This document shows, one piece after another, positions 1 through 7,789 of a stretch of 11,807 bases of DNA (position 1 is the first letter of the stretch; the number at the start of each line of letters is the position of its first letter). Location: the NCBI GenBank assembly GCA_001931875.2, contig MSJH02000142.1, positions 1 to 11,807 of the forward strand, in the 5' to 3' direction. The position numbers and the translations under genes are program-made. Source of the stretch: Byssochlamys sp. IMV 00236 (taxonomy: Eukaryota > Ascomycota > Eurotiomycetes > Eurotiales > Thermoascaceae). Under the pieces are notes generated by a model, which saw only the letters and a list, made by a program, of their open reading frames with translations, did no database searches and was not told the DNA's origin.

Positions 1-3
1 TTT

Positions 4-36
<33 letters not shown>
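1..36. repeat. T10-A26 homopolymer junction at the left edge
   Basis: The first ten bases are all T and the next 26 all A. A similar T12A11 junction lies at 3804-3826. At the window edge this may be a true poly(dT)-poly(dA) tract or the place where an assembler stopped; the right edge also ends in an A run. No function is claimed. Confidence 0.9.
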
Positions 37-37
<1 letters not shown>

Positions 38-90
38 GGAGAAGAACGTAACCAAAAAGCAAATGAACTAGATAAACATGCTGATTTCAG

Positions 91-307
91 AAAATGTCAT
101 CCCACAGCAGAGGTACATTATCTTTAGTTTATAATGCTATATACTAAACATGTTGCTTGATAGCATTTGGTTCCCTTTCATGTTGCTATAGGTGCTGCTG
201 GTAATGATAAGGGCCGAAAGTTACTGACTGATTATATTGGTACATTGAGTTGGTCATGCTATGGATTTGGATTATCAAAAGATATCAAGCTGCCTAATTT
301 CTCTTAA
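91..307 (+). CDS. 3' end of an unrecognised gene (partial)
   Basis: A plausible terminal gene structure is visible. Exon 91-112 (preceded by a CTGATTTCAG acceptor-like end at 81-90) joins exon 192-307 across an intron at 113-191 that has GT..AG ends and a TACTAAAC branch-point-like box near 142-149. The joined frame encodes about 45 residues, including the stretch GRKLLTDYIGTLSWSCYGFG, and ends at TAA 305-307. An ATG at 94-96 is in frame, but the acceptor before it suggests an internal exon. I do not recognise the family. The stop lies only 23 nt from the stop of the convergent nuclease gene at 331, so their 3' ends must overlap if both are transcribed. It could instead be a gene fragment or transposon remnant. 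Confidence 0.4.
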
Positions 308-319
308 ATTCTTATGTGT

Positions 320-325
320 AATAAA
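320..325 (+). terminator. AATAAA polyadenylation-like signal
   Basis: AATAAA lies 12 nt after the TAA at 305-307 and inside the short gap between two convergent stop codons. It is correctly placed to end the left-hand plus-strand transcript, although cleavage would then fall inside the last exon of the opposing gene. Such hexamers are common in AT-rich DNA. Confidence 0.35.
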
Positions 326-330
326 TGTCC

Positions 331-1892
331 TTAGTTTATGCCAAAGCTATTGTTATCTATCGCTAGAAGGGTACTATCAAAAGTGTTTACAGAAAAGGGA
401 TCTGTTCCCCGCTCGTTCGGTTGAGTGATATTTTGTCGAACGACGGCTGTCTTAACTTTCACATCTGCTTCAACTGTATCAATCTCATAATATCTTAATA
501 GATCCTCTATTTCGCTTTGATTTGTACTTGGTCTTTCATAAACAAGGTCATTCTCGGGTATAGGTGGTAAACTATTGAACACCTAATGTAGTAATGAGTC
601 TTTCTCTATTCTTGTTACTATACACACAACGTACTCTTCTAGCCAGTTTATAGTCAAATGATTTTTGTGGAGTATATTTGGGATTGATTTCATCCAGTTT
701 ACCCAAGATATTCTCTATACTCTTGTACTTTTGTATATACTGAAGTGCACGTATAGGACCAATACCTTGAATGGTTCCTGAAAAGTCTGTTCCGCATAAA
801 ATGCAGAAATCCAAAAATGAGTCTCTGGAAAGATTGAGTTCTTCTCTGGCAATAACGGGATCAATGTAAAGAACGAATTGTGTGCGAGAAAAGAAATAAC
901 GCAAGAGAGGCGTATCACCAAACGCAAGTGTATCAAGATCTGATCAAGAAGATATTGGTCAATGCATTTGACTTTCTCTTTTTACTTTACCTTCCGAGAT
1001 AGTAGCTGTCGTTCTTTTTGCTTTCCCCAAGTGCGCACACATCGCCTCTGCTTCATGGTTATCGCATGAAAAGCAAATGTATCCTAAACACTCCAAGAAT
1101 TCTTGGCATTCCTTTCTTAGTGCTTGTGTGATCCTTACAGACCTTTTCTCTATAAAACATTCAATATCTGGTCCTTTTAAACAACATCAACACAATACCT
1201 AAAGATTGTCTGTTTATCTGATTATCATCACTGAGCGATTCAAGTGAGGATTTTACATCTCGTAATCTGTTGATAAGCATTTCTGTTACCAAATTCTTTT
1301 CTCGACTGGCTAGTTCACGCGCAGTTCTTGTATATTTTTCAGTATCCTGCACTTGTATCACCGCCTCTCTCAAATCTTGAGCGACGTGACTCAACTTATT
1401 GGCGATAATCGCCCGTTCGACCTCTGGAGACACATCATGGCCACTTACTGCGTGATCCATCTCTGATAATGAATCTCCTAATTCAGTCAAGATAAAAGAA
1501 GCCTGGTCGTTGGGAATTCGACGAACCATATCTTCAGTTATTTCTAACCAAGCATCTAATCGCGCTGCTTGTTCTTGTTCAAACAATAGTGTATGCTTCA
1601 CCTTGGATCGTTGTCGTTCTCTCTTTTCATGTTCTAATCGTTTTGCCTCTAACCGTTTTGAACCGTCAAATACAAAGATTGGATTGATATTGTTCATATC
1701 AAAGAAACGAGAGAGAAGATAAAAGCCGTAAATGTGTTTGTATGGATGTGGTTCGTCTCCATATACAAATTTGTTCAAGTGACAGCTGGCGTCTACAGCG
1801 ATTGTCTGTTTGGCAAATAGACTAGGACTGACTTGACGAATTGAATTAGGAGCAAATCGTCTGAGTATTCCTGTTAATCCATTTACTCCCAT
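331..1892 (-). CDS. Rad2/XPG/FEN1-family structure-specific nuclease
   Basis: I read four exons: 1892-1199, 1149-991, 939-635 and 582-331. Introns are 49, 51 and 52 nt and phases match, giving 469 aa. The start MGVNGLTG is the typical Rad2-family N-terminus, where Gly2 helps form the active site. Acidic catalytic residues seen: D34 (VDASCHLNKF), D76 (FVFDG), E264 and E266 (HEAEAMCA, I region), D285 and D287 (SEDLDTLAFG), and D336 (CGTDF). A helix-hairpin-helix follows (GIGPIRAL, about 343-350). Family members cut DNA flaps, bubbles or junctions in the nucleus during replication and repair. The spacer from D76 to E264 is about 188 residues, much longer than in FEN1, and is helical and charged. 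The C-terminal 83 residues are low in known motifs and I see no clear PCNA-binding box. It is not obviously FEN1, EXO1, GEN1/Yen1 or XPG itself, so I assign the superfamily only. Confidence 0.9.
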
Positions 1893-2008
1893 CCTTTAAT
1901 ATATAAAAAAGAAAAAGAAAAAGAGAAACCTGTATTTTTTGCTTGACATGAAGAAAAAGCAGCCAGTTAAAATATTTTGATTGTCCGATTGGTCTTTCTT
2001 TTTTTTTT
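1893..2008 (-). promoter_or_regulatory. Compact upstream region of the nuclease gene
   Basis: Only 116 nt separate the LOG stop codon from the nuclease ATG, so this interval must hold the LOG 3' end and the nuclease promoter and leader. On the minus strand it carries a CCAAT box (ATTGG at 1988-1992 on the plus strand) and, just before the ATG, a pyrimidine-rich run (about 1906-1927). The TATATA at 1900-1905 is too near the ATG to be a normal TATA box. The assignment rests on position and motifs only. Confidence 0.45.
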
Positions 2009-2894
2009 TTATTGATCTTTGGCTTCGCATGGATTGAATGTAGAGTATTTAGAATGAGCATTGTGACCACTCTTTGACCAGTCGAGTGCATATCTTGATT
2101 CAGGAGCTTTATAGTTCTTCAATTCGTCTATAACTTGATCAGATGATTCACAGGAAACAAAGATATGTCTATTACTGGGTGAAATGAATTGTTCTACATA
2201 AAAAAGGATGTCAATGTACATATAAAAGTGTAGAAATGAAACTTACGCTCTATAGTATGCTTGATCCAATCTAAGAAATGGCCAAAGAAGTTCTTGATAT
2301 TTACTAGGACCATGGGTTTAGCATGAATGTTCAACTGTGACCATGTTATCATCTCCAACATCTCTTCCATTGTTCCATATCCACCTGGAAGAACAACAAA
2401 TGCGTCACTCTATTGATCATCAGTTACTGCACCCTTGTATTCTATAGCTCATGTTACCTCATCAGCCATTCGCTGCTTACGAGTATGCATATCAGGTACA
2501 ATAATGGCTTCACATATCTGTTTGCTACCATGTCTATAGAGTGGTTCAGGTACTACGGCAATAGCTTGTCCGCCATTATCAAGCACTGCTTTTGCCACGG
2601 TGCCCATGAGACCAACAGAGCCTCCACCTATCGTTTGTGTTAACGAATATACTCTTTTTTTTGTGATTCTATATACCATAAACAAGTCTTATATTATTTG
2701 CTGCCAACGCTTTGCCGAGTTCTAAAATAGTTCATGTATGAACATTATATCATCTAGTTCTCTTCTCACTTACTTTCAGCTTCTTGAGCATAAATGGGAT
2801 CAGCACCCATAGAGGATGCGCAAAAGACACATACGCTCTTGATAACCACTGGCTTGTCAGAAGCTTTTGTTAGCTTGGGAAGTGTGTTATTCAT
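2009..2894 (-). CDS. LOG: LOG family cytokinin riboside 5'-monophosphate phosphoribohydrolase
   Basis: Five exons: 2894-2774, 2721-2677, 2627-2458, 2409-2247 and 2193-2009. Introns are 52, 49, 48 and 53 nt with consistent phase, giving 227 aa, close to the usual 180-230. The N-terminus has the Rossmann-type start [15 protein letters not shown] (about 21-35) and the turn [10 protein letters not shown] (55-64). The family signature PGGYGTMEE is at 120-128, made only once introns are removed. EPLYRHGS is another family-like segment. LOG enzymes release a free base, such as an active cytokinin, from the riboside 5'-monophosphate in the cytosol; the fold was formerly annotated as lysine decarboxylase. 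In non-plant fungi the physiological substrate is less certain. The TAA stop runs directly into an A-rich tract, so AATAAA overlaps the stop codon. The gene is transcribed in the same direction as the nuclease gene after it. Confidence 0.92.
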
Positions 2895-3330
2895 AATAGA
2901 AAAAGAGAAAAGGAAGAGTAATTCGGAACTGAATCAAAGGGTTAAAAAATTAAAGCGGGAAGAAAATTGTAACTGAGGTTAAAAAGGGAAATATTCAGAT
3001 TTTTGAAACTAGGACAATGATGACTTTAGTTTAAAAAGATGGCAAAGCACAGGGGAAGTACTTTGTCATTGTTATACACTCTTTTTCTTAGATTATTAAT
3101 AGTTCATTCTTTTATACAAAAGATAAAATGAGCCCATGATTGATATATAGTCTAAATTTGACATTGGATTGATAAATGATGCTATCTGTCTCTTCTTCTT
3201 ATTTATTACACTTGTAATAACAATAAATACGTTGTATAGATTGTATTTTGACATAGTTAATCAATGCTTTACTCAAACCAAAGCTCTATTATTATTATAC
3301 ATTAGGATTGCGCGTTAAGGTTTCTCTTGA

Positions 3331-3367
3331 TGAGTCAGAGTTAGTTTTTCAATCTATATGTGAGTCA
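3331..3367 (+). promoter_or_regulatory. Paired TGAGTCA (Gcn4/AP-1-type) sites
   Basis: TGAGTCA occurs at 3331-3337 and again at 3361-3367, same orientation, 30 nt apart. This heptamer is the core site of fungal Gcn4-like and other AP-1-type bZIP factors. The pair lies about 440-470 nt upstream of the LOG start codon. Whether it is bound is unknown; two chance copies this close are possible in about 1 kb of DNA but not very likely. Confidence 0.35.
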
Positions 3368-3803
3368 TTGATTGAAATTTTAATCATCGTAGCATGTCAT
3401 AAATATCAAATAGCTCTCTTTAAGATCCCTAAGCTATAGATTATTGACAGATCTCCTTGAGGGCATAGGTCTTCCTGTTGTATATTTCACATTGAATAGC
3501 AAACTTTATTGTTCGGATCAAATCAATAAGATGCTATAGATCCGCTTAAACGGAGGGGGTGGAAGGAATCTATACTCAATGACTCTTCTTTTGTTCAAGA
3601 GATCTTTGATCTCAACTACGCTTAAGCCTACCAGAGAATTGAAAAACACAAGATAGCTTAGAGTCTCTTGCTCGTATCATGGTAGTGCAAGGATAAAAGG
3701 AGAAGTTTGGTCATTTACTCTTTATTGTAAATACGCAAGCATACTCTCAAAGGGACAAAGAAAGTTAATAGCACTTGATACACGTTGTTTATTTAGTTAT
3801 AGC

Positions 3804-3826
3804 TTTTTTTTTTTTAAAAAAAAAAA
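3804..3826. repeat. T12-A11 palindromic tract
   Basis: Twelve T are followed by eleven A, 23 nt past the Hrd3-like stop codon in its direction of transcription. In RNA it could fold into an A-U hairpin or act in 3' end formation, and in chromatin such tracts exclude nucleosomes. It resembles the tract at 1-36. Confidence 0.85.
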
Positions 3827-3849
3827 GGAATATCCAGTACCATTTTCTC

Positions 3850-6168
3850 TTATTGATCTTTACTTGTCATTCTATGCCACCACCATTTTCTCAAGCATGA
3901 CAGCAAAGAAAGTTTAACAGGTAAATACGCATCTGGCCAAGTTGCTAATGCATTGTCATAGGCTCTCTTTGCTAAAGGGAAATCCTGTTTTACGCCAATA
4001 CCATTTTCATACATCCACCCAAGGTTCCAATAAGCTAAAGACGAACGACCATTTTCTGCAGCATTGCGATAACAGGCTGCTGCTTTTTCGGGATCTGCCT
4101 TTGTGCCAATGCCCTTGTAATAATAATCACACATTTTGACACGAGCATCTATGTTGCTTTGATGAGCGGCTCTTGACCAATATGTAAATGCTGTGCGTTC
4201 TCCTTCAATGTCTCTTGGTTTCTCTTGCTTTGTGAACAAGGATCTAAAGTCCCAGACTCTTTTATCTGTTATATTCTCGTTAGAAAAGAATTGTGTAGGT
4301 TTGTCCTTTTCTTTCTTCTTACCAGGATCTAAAAGGTAAGCAACATTAGACTGCGAAACTTCATAGCCTCTCTCTGCTGCCAAAGTATAAAAAAGTAATG
4401 CACTTTCATGATCCCCTTGTTTATAGGCGCTGTAGCCTTGCTCTACTGTTGGATGTAGCCAATCGCCTATTTCAGAGATTGCCTTATAGTACTATATTGT
4501 TCTTGGTTTAGAAGCAATGTACACAATACTTTTATTCTAAAACTTACATGTACTGCGACACGGCATGAACGACTTGAACTATAACCTTGATCATTTAATT
4601 GACCGAGGTACCAGTACGCGAGCAGATGCTCCTTTTCTGCAGCCTTGGTGAGTAAGTCAATGGCTGTCGGCAGAGTTATATCGTCTTGAGCATACTCAAG
4701 GGCTAAATTGACCATGGCATCTGGATGATTCTGACTAGCAGCTGCTTTAAAGTAATGCAGTGCATAACGCTGATCTTTATCGATACCGATACCGTTCTTA
4801 TACATGAGCCCGATAGCATTCTGAGATGCTGGGTCATCAAACGTAAGGCCAAATTTGAACCATTCATAAGCATGCTTCACACTCGCAGGGACGCCTTCAC
4901 CACGCCAATGCATCAGGCCCAGGTATCCTGCAGCTTGACCCAGAATTTTGCTCTCCTCTTTCTTTCTGTTGGCTGACGTCAAAAGCTTTTTATCAGCGAT
5001 TTGCTTAAAATACTTTATGGCTTCCGTATAATCCCTCGGAATATCCCGAGTGCCAAAATAATACACTTTGCCCAGCATCAACTAATTGAAGCCTTTAGTA
5101 ATCATCCCATTTATATGTTTATATCTTTACCAATGCCTCTTTATCGTCTTCACTCTCAGCGAGATATTTCCAGTACTGCATCAGTTCCTTCATGTTTGTC
5201 TCTGATCGCTGAGCTCGTTTTTTGTCTGCTATCGGACTGGCCGTGAATCCATATATACCGCCCTGTTCATCTGGTAAGCGTACCTTGGCGAATGGCAAAT
5301 GACGGCCTAAGGGTGGTCCTGAGAGATAATGGCGAATTGCTTTCTCTGCTACGTTTCTATAATAGCGAAGGGAGTCCTCACAACTTTCGTCAGTATGAAT
5401 ACCATACAGGTGCCTATAGCCCAGTGTCATCTCGGCTAGCGTGTCTCCTCCTTCAGCTGCAAAGGTATAATAAATCGATCCCTTTGCTTCATCCTTTTGT
5501 TGCACTCCAATGCCTGTTGTGTGCATGAATCCCAACATATATTGCGCAGTTGCGTTACCCTTGCCGGCTAATTCGTTATAGTATCTAAATGCTTGCTGAT
5601 AGTTTCTTGGGTGCGCGTATTTTGAAAACTAGGATAAAATGTAAATGAGTCATGTCTATTTTTTTTTTTTTCCTTCTTTACAAAGTTTAGCTCGGCCAAA
5701 AGAAGTAAAGCGTCATTGTTTTGAAATGTGGTTGCTGCTTCTTGCAAAAGGGTGATGGCATCATGATATTCTTTGCTCACTCTACTGTCTTGGTGACTCT
5801 CCTTGTTAAATGTTGTCGTTGTAATTTCTGTTGTCTGCTCGAACAGAGAGAACAGATACTGAAGATATCCTGTAGGTTTATTATTGTATGTTTGGGTATG
5901 ACTATGTCTCTTTTCTATTTCTTGAAGTTGCTCTATAGCTAGATTGTATAGCTGCTGACCTATGTATTAAAAAGTATAAGCTCCAAGGCTACTTCCACAT
6001 GTTGTTTAGTATACCATTATTGTCTGTATTCTTTTCTACTGAAGTTACTACAATCTATTATTGTACCCATTAATCTATATGCAGTCAATAAACTCTTTAG
6101 CTTACTTGATTAGCCAAAGTATTCACGATAAGACAGCTGCAGCATAATGTAAATAAAGCTATGTGCAT
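3850..6168 (-). CDS. HRD3: Hrd3/SEL1L-like ERAD ubiquitin-ligase adaptor, Sel1 repeats
   Basis: Six exons: 6168-6106, 6054-6015, 5959-5682, 5628-5131, 5081-4548 and 4491-3850. Introns are 51, 55, 53, 49 and 56 nt; phases match and give 684 aa. Residues 1-19 form a signal peptide (MHIALFTLCCSCLIVNTLA). The rest is about nine to eleven Sel1-like helical repeats, for example AQYMLGFMHTTGIG, SQNAIGLMYKNGIG and LAYWNLGWMYENGIG. Family-typical blocks are FAAEGGDTLAEMTLGYRH, the SGPPLGRHLPF segment, and SSSRSCRVAVHYYKAISE, which forms only after splicing at 4492-4547. Hrd3/SEL1L sits in the ER lumen, recruits misfolded glycoproteins and stabilises the Hrd1 ubiquitin ligase. The frame ends at LRKWWWHRMTSKDQ, before the membrane anchor I would expect. 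Either the anchor is missing, lies in an unseen exon, or this homologue is luminal. Confidence 0.92.
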
Positions 6169-6453
6169 TCAAATATGAGAACGATTTATTGTTTGTTTCT
6201 TTCTTTTTTGTTTTTTCTTACGTATAATGTGTTTTCGACCTAGTCGAACCATTAATAAATAAAAAGTGTAAGAAATGCGTTTGTTGATTGTGATTGGCTG
6301 ATGTTTAATTTATATGTCGGGCAATGAAATACTTGACCGTGATTACTGTTTTGTGAAATCCCCATTGACATATTAGGTGTGTGAAAATAACAGATAGATA
6401 AAAGAAGCCCTCCCTTCTTATTTCACAATCGTGTATTCTTTTTTCTATCTAAT
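6169..6453. promoter_or_regulatory. Divergent promoter region of the Hrd3-like and agmatinase-like genes
   Basis: The two start codons are 285 nt apart and diverge, so both promoters lie here. Visible are a perfect inverted repeat TTCGAC-CTA-GTCGAA at 6234-6248, an ATTGG (CCAAT box on the minus strand) at 6293-6297, and an A/T-rich TAATAAATAAAAA segment near 6253-6265. A pyrimidine-rich run at 6189-6219 is nearer the Hrd3-like gene. I see no canonical unfolded-protein-response element such as CAGCGTG. Confidence 0.6.
6234..6248. promoter_or_regulatory. 15-nt palindrome, possible dimer-factor site
   Basis: TTCGAC and GTCGAA are exact reverse complements separated by CTA. It is a GC-containing dyad in an AT-rich intergenic region between divergent start codons, which is where a dimeric regulator could bind. 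The factor is unknown and the function is inferred only from symmetry and position. Confidence 0.35.
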
Positions 6454-7614
6454 ATGAATACTAAGCTATGGCTATTGTCATTGATGGCTAGTGGATGCCT
6501 TGGTCAACTTGGACAGGTGCCTTTAAACGCGCACGAGATCTTTGCATTACGGCCTGTACTTGAAAGGGATGGATATGTACCTTCCTTTGCAGGCATTTCC
6601 ACATTTGCTCATTTACCTCATGTTTCATGTTGGGAAGAAGGTTCAAATGAGGATTATGATATAGCCATTGTGGGTGCGCCTTATGACATAGGAGTCACTT
6701 TTAGAACAGGCGCTCGATTTGGTCCATCAGGGATTCGAGAGGGATCAAAAAGGATCAAGGTAAAGCCAAAGGAAAACGGGAGGGCAAGAATAATTAAAAA
6801 ATGTTTTTTATAGGGGTACAATAATGAACTGCATGTTCATCCGTTTCAGTCATGGGCTAAAGCTGTTGATTGCGGAGATATTCCGTTTGAACCGTTTGAC
6901 AGTGAACATGCGATATCACAAATAGAAGCCTATACAAAGTACGTCCTCACGCGTCCATCCAATATGCGTACGCCCATTCCTCGCTTGGTTACTCTAGGAG
7001 GAGACCATACGATCTTGTTGCCTGTCTTGAGAGCCATGCGACAGGTTCACGAGCGTCCAATCGCGGTCATTCATTTCGACTCTCACCTAGACACATGGGC
7101 ACCCGAGATCTATAATGTCAAGGCAAGGCAAAGCAAGTTTAATCATGGTAATCCTCTGTACCACGCTGCCAAGGAAGGGCTCACTACAAATGGAACATCG
7201 ATGCATGTTGGCATTCGTTCGACGTTATATGATAAGGATGATATAGCACGTGACCAGGCACTTGGGTTTCAAATGATCAAGGCAAATGATATTTTCACGC
7301 TGGGTGTTGAAGGTATTGTCGAGCGCATGAAGCAGATTCTAGGAAACGATAAAGAAATGCCAGTGTATGTCTCGATTGATATTGATGTGATTGATCCATC
7401 GATGGCACCTGCCACAGGAACACCCGAGACAGGAGGATTCTTGAGTAGAGAGATGAAATATATCCTTCGAGGATTGAGTGGATATAATATTGTTGGATTG
7501 GATATTGTAGAAGTGTCACCAGCGTATGATACACAGGCACAATTAACTACATTCTTGGCGGCAGATTTGATATATGAAGTGATGTCAATGATGGTTCAGT
7601 ATGGAGAATCGTAG
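6454..7614 (+). CDS. Agmatinase-like ureohydrolase with signal peptide
   Basis: Two exons, 6454-6759 and 6814-7614, with a 54-nt phase-0 intron, give 368 aa. The spliced segment reads IREGSKRIK then GYNNELHV, as expected for fungal agmatinases. Mn2+ ligands of the arginase/agmatinase family are all visible: H167 in GGDH, D191, H193 and D195 in HFDSHLDTW, and D291 and D293 in SIDIDVIDP. The following GTPETGG is agmatinase-like rather than arginase-like. The enzyme would hydrolyse agmatine, or a related guanidino compound, to putrescine plus urea. Residues 1-18 look like a signal peptide (charged start, then LWLLSLMASGCLG), suggesting secretion or a vacuolar/ER location, a feature I recall in other fungal members. 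It is transcribed away from the Hrd3-like gene. Substrate is not proven, and guanidinobutyrase is an alternative. Confidence 0.92.
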
Positions 7615-7755
7615 GAGTAAGGTAATAAGATGTTACAAATTAATATGCATTTCTCCTGAACCTTGTTTTTTTATATATGTAGGACCTCGAGAAAATTTTT
7701 AAAGACATGTCAATTTATAAACAAACAAGTTTATTTCTATAAAAAGCACATAACC

Positions 7756-7774
7756 TTTCTTTTCTTTTCTTTTC
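7756..7774 (+). repeat. Short TTTTC microsatellite in the leader of the 139-aa ORF
   Basis: C residues recur every five bases at 7759, 7764, 7769 and 7774, giving almost four TTTTC units just upstream of the ATG at 7790. It is probably a pyrimidine-rich promoter/leader element, common before fungal start codons, and may vary in length between strains. Confidence 0.7.
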
Positions 7775-7789
7775 TTCTTTAAAACACAA

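Larger units (their letters stand above)
2895..3849. other. 955-nt intergenic region, no gene seen
   Basis: No convincing coding exon, tRNA or other RNA gene is visible on either strand. It should hold the LOG promoter (right-to-left) and the 3' end of the Hrd3-like gene. Notable pieces are two direct TGAGTCA boxes (3331-3337, 3361-3367), a GAGATC-TTT-GATCTC inverted repeat (3599-3613), and a T12A11 tract (3804-3826). A further exon of the Hrd3-like gene cannot be excluded near 3700-3770. Confidence 0.6.

Noticed and set aside
2410..2676. A LOG gene broken into several short frames, as if a pseudogene
   Set aside because: Three introns of ordinary size (2410-2457, 2628-2676 and 2722-2773) reconnect the frames in phase and rebuild the Rossmann glycine loop and the PGGYGTMEE motif.
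3321..3420. Possible C/D-box snoRNA from a TTGATGA box
   Set aside because: No D box (CTGA) at a sensible distance with a terminal stem on the same strand; the reverse strand has only imperfect boxes.
2895..3849. tRNA or other structured RNA gene in the large intergenic region
   Set aside because: No B-box-like GGTTCGA sequence or cloverleaf arms were found on either strand by eye. The short inverted repeat at 3599-3613 is not enough.
4492..4547. Frame end after SCRVAVHVSFRIKVL in the Hrd3-like gene, suggesting a truncation
   Set aside because: A 56-nt GT..AG intron explains it. The spliced product restores SCRVAVHYYKAISE, a family block.
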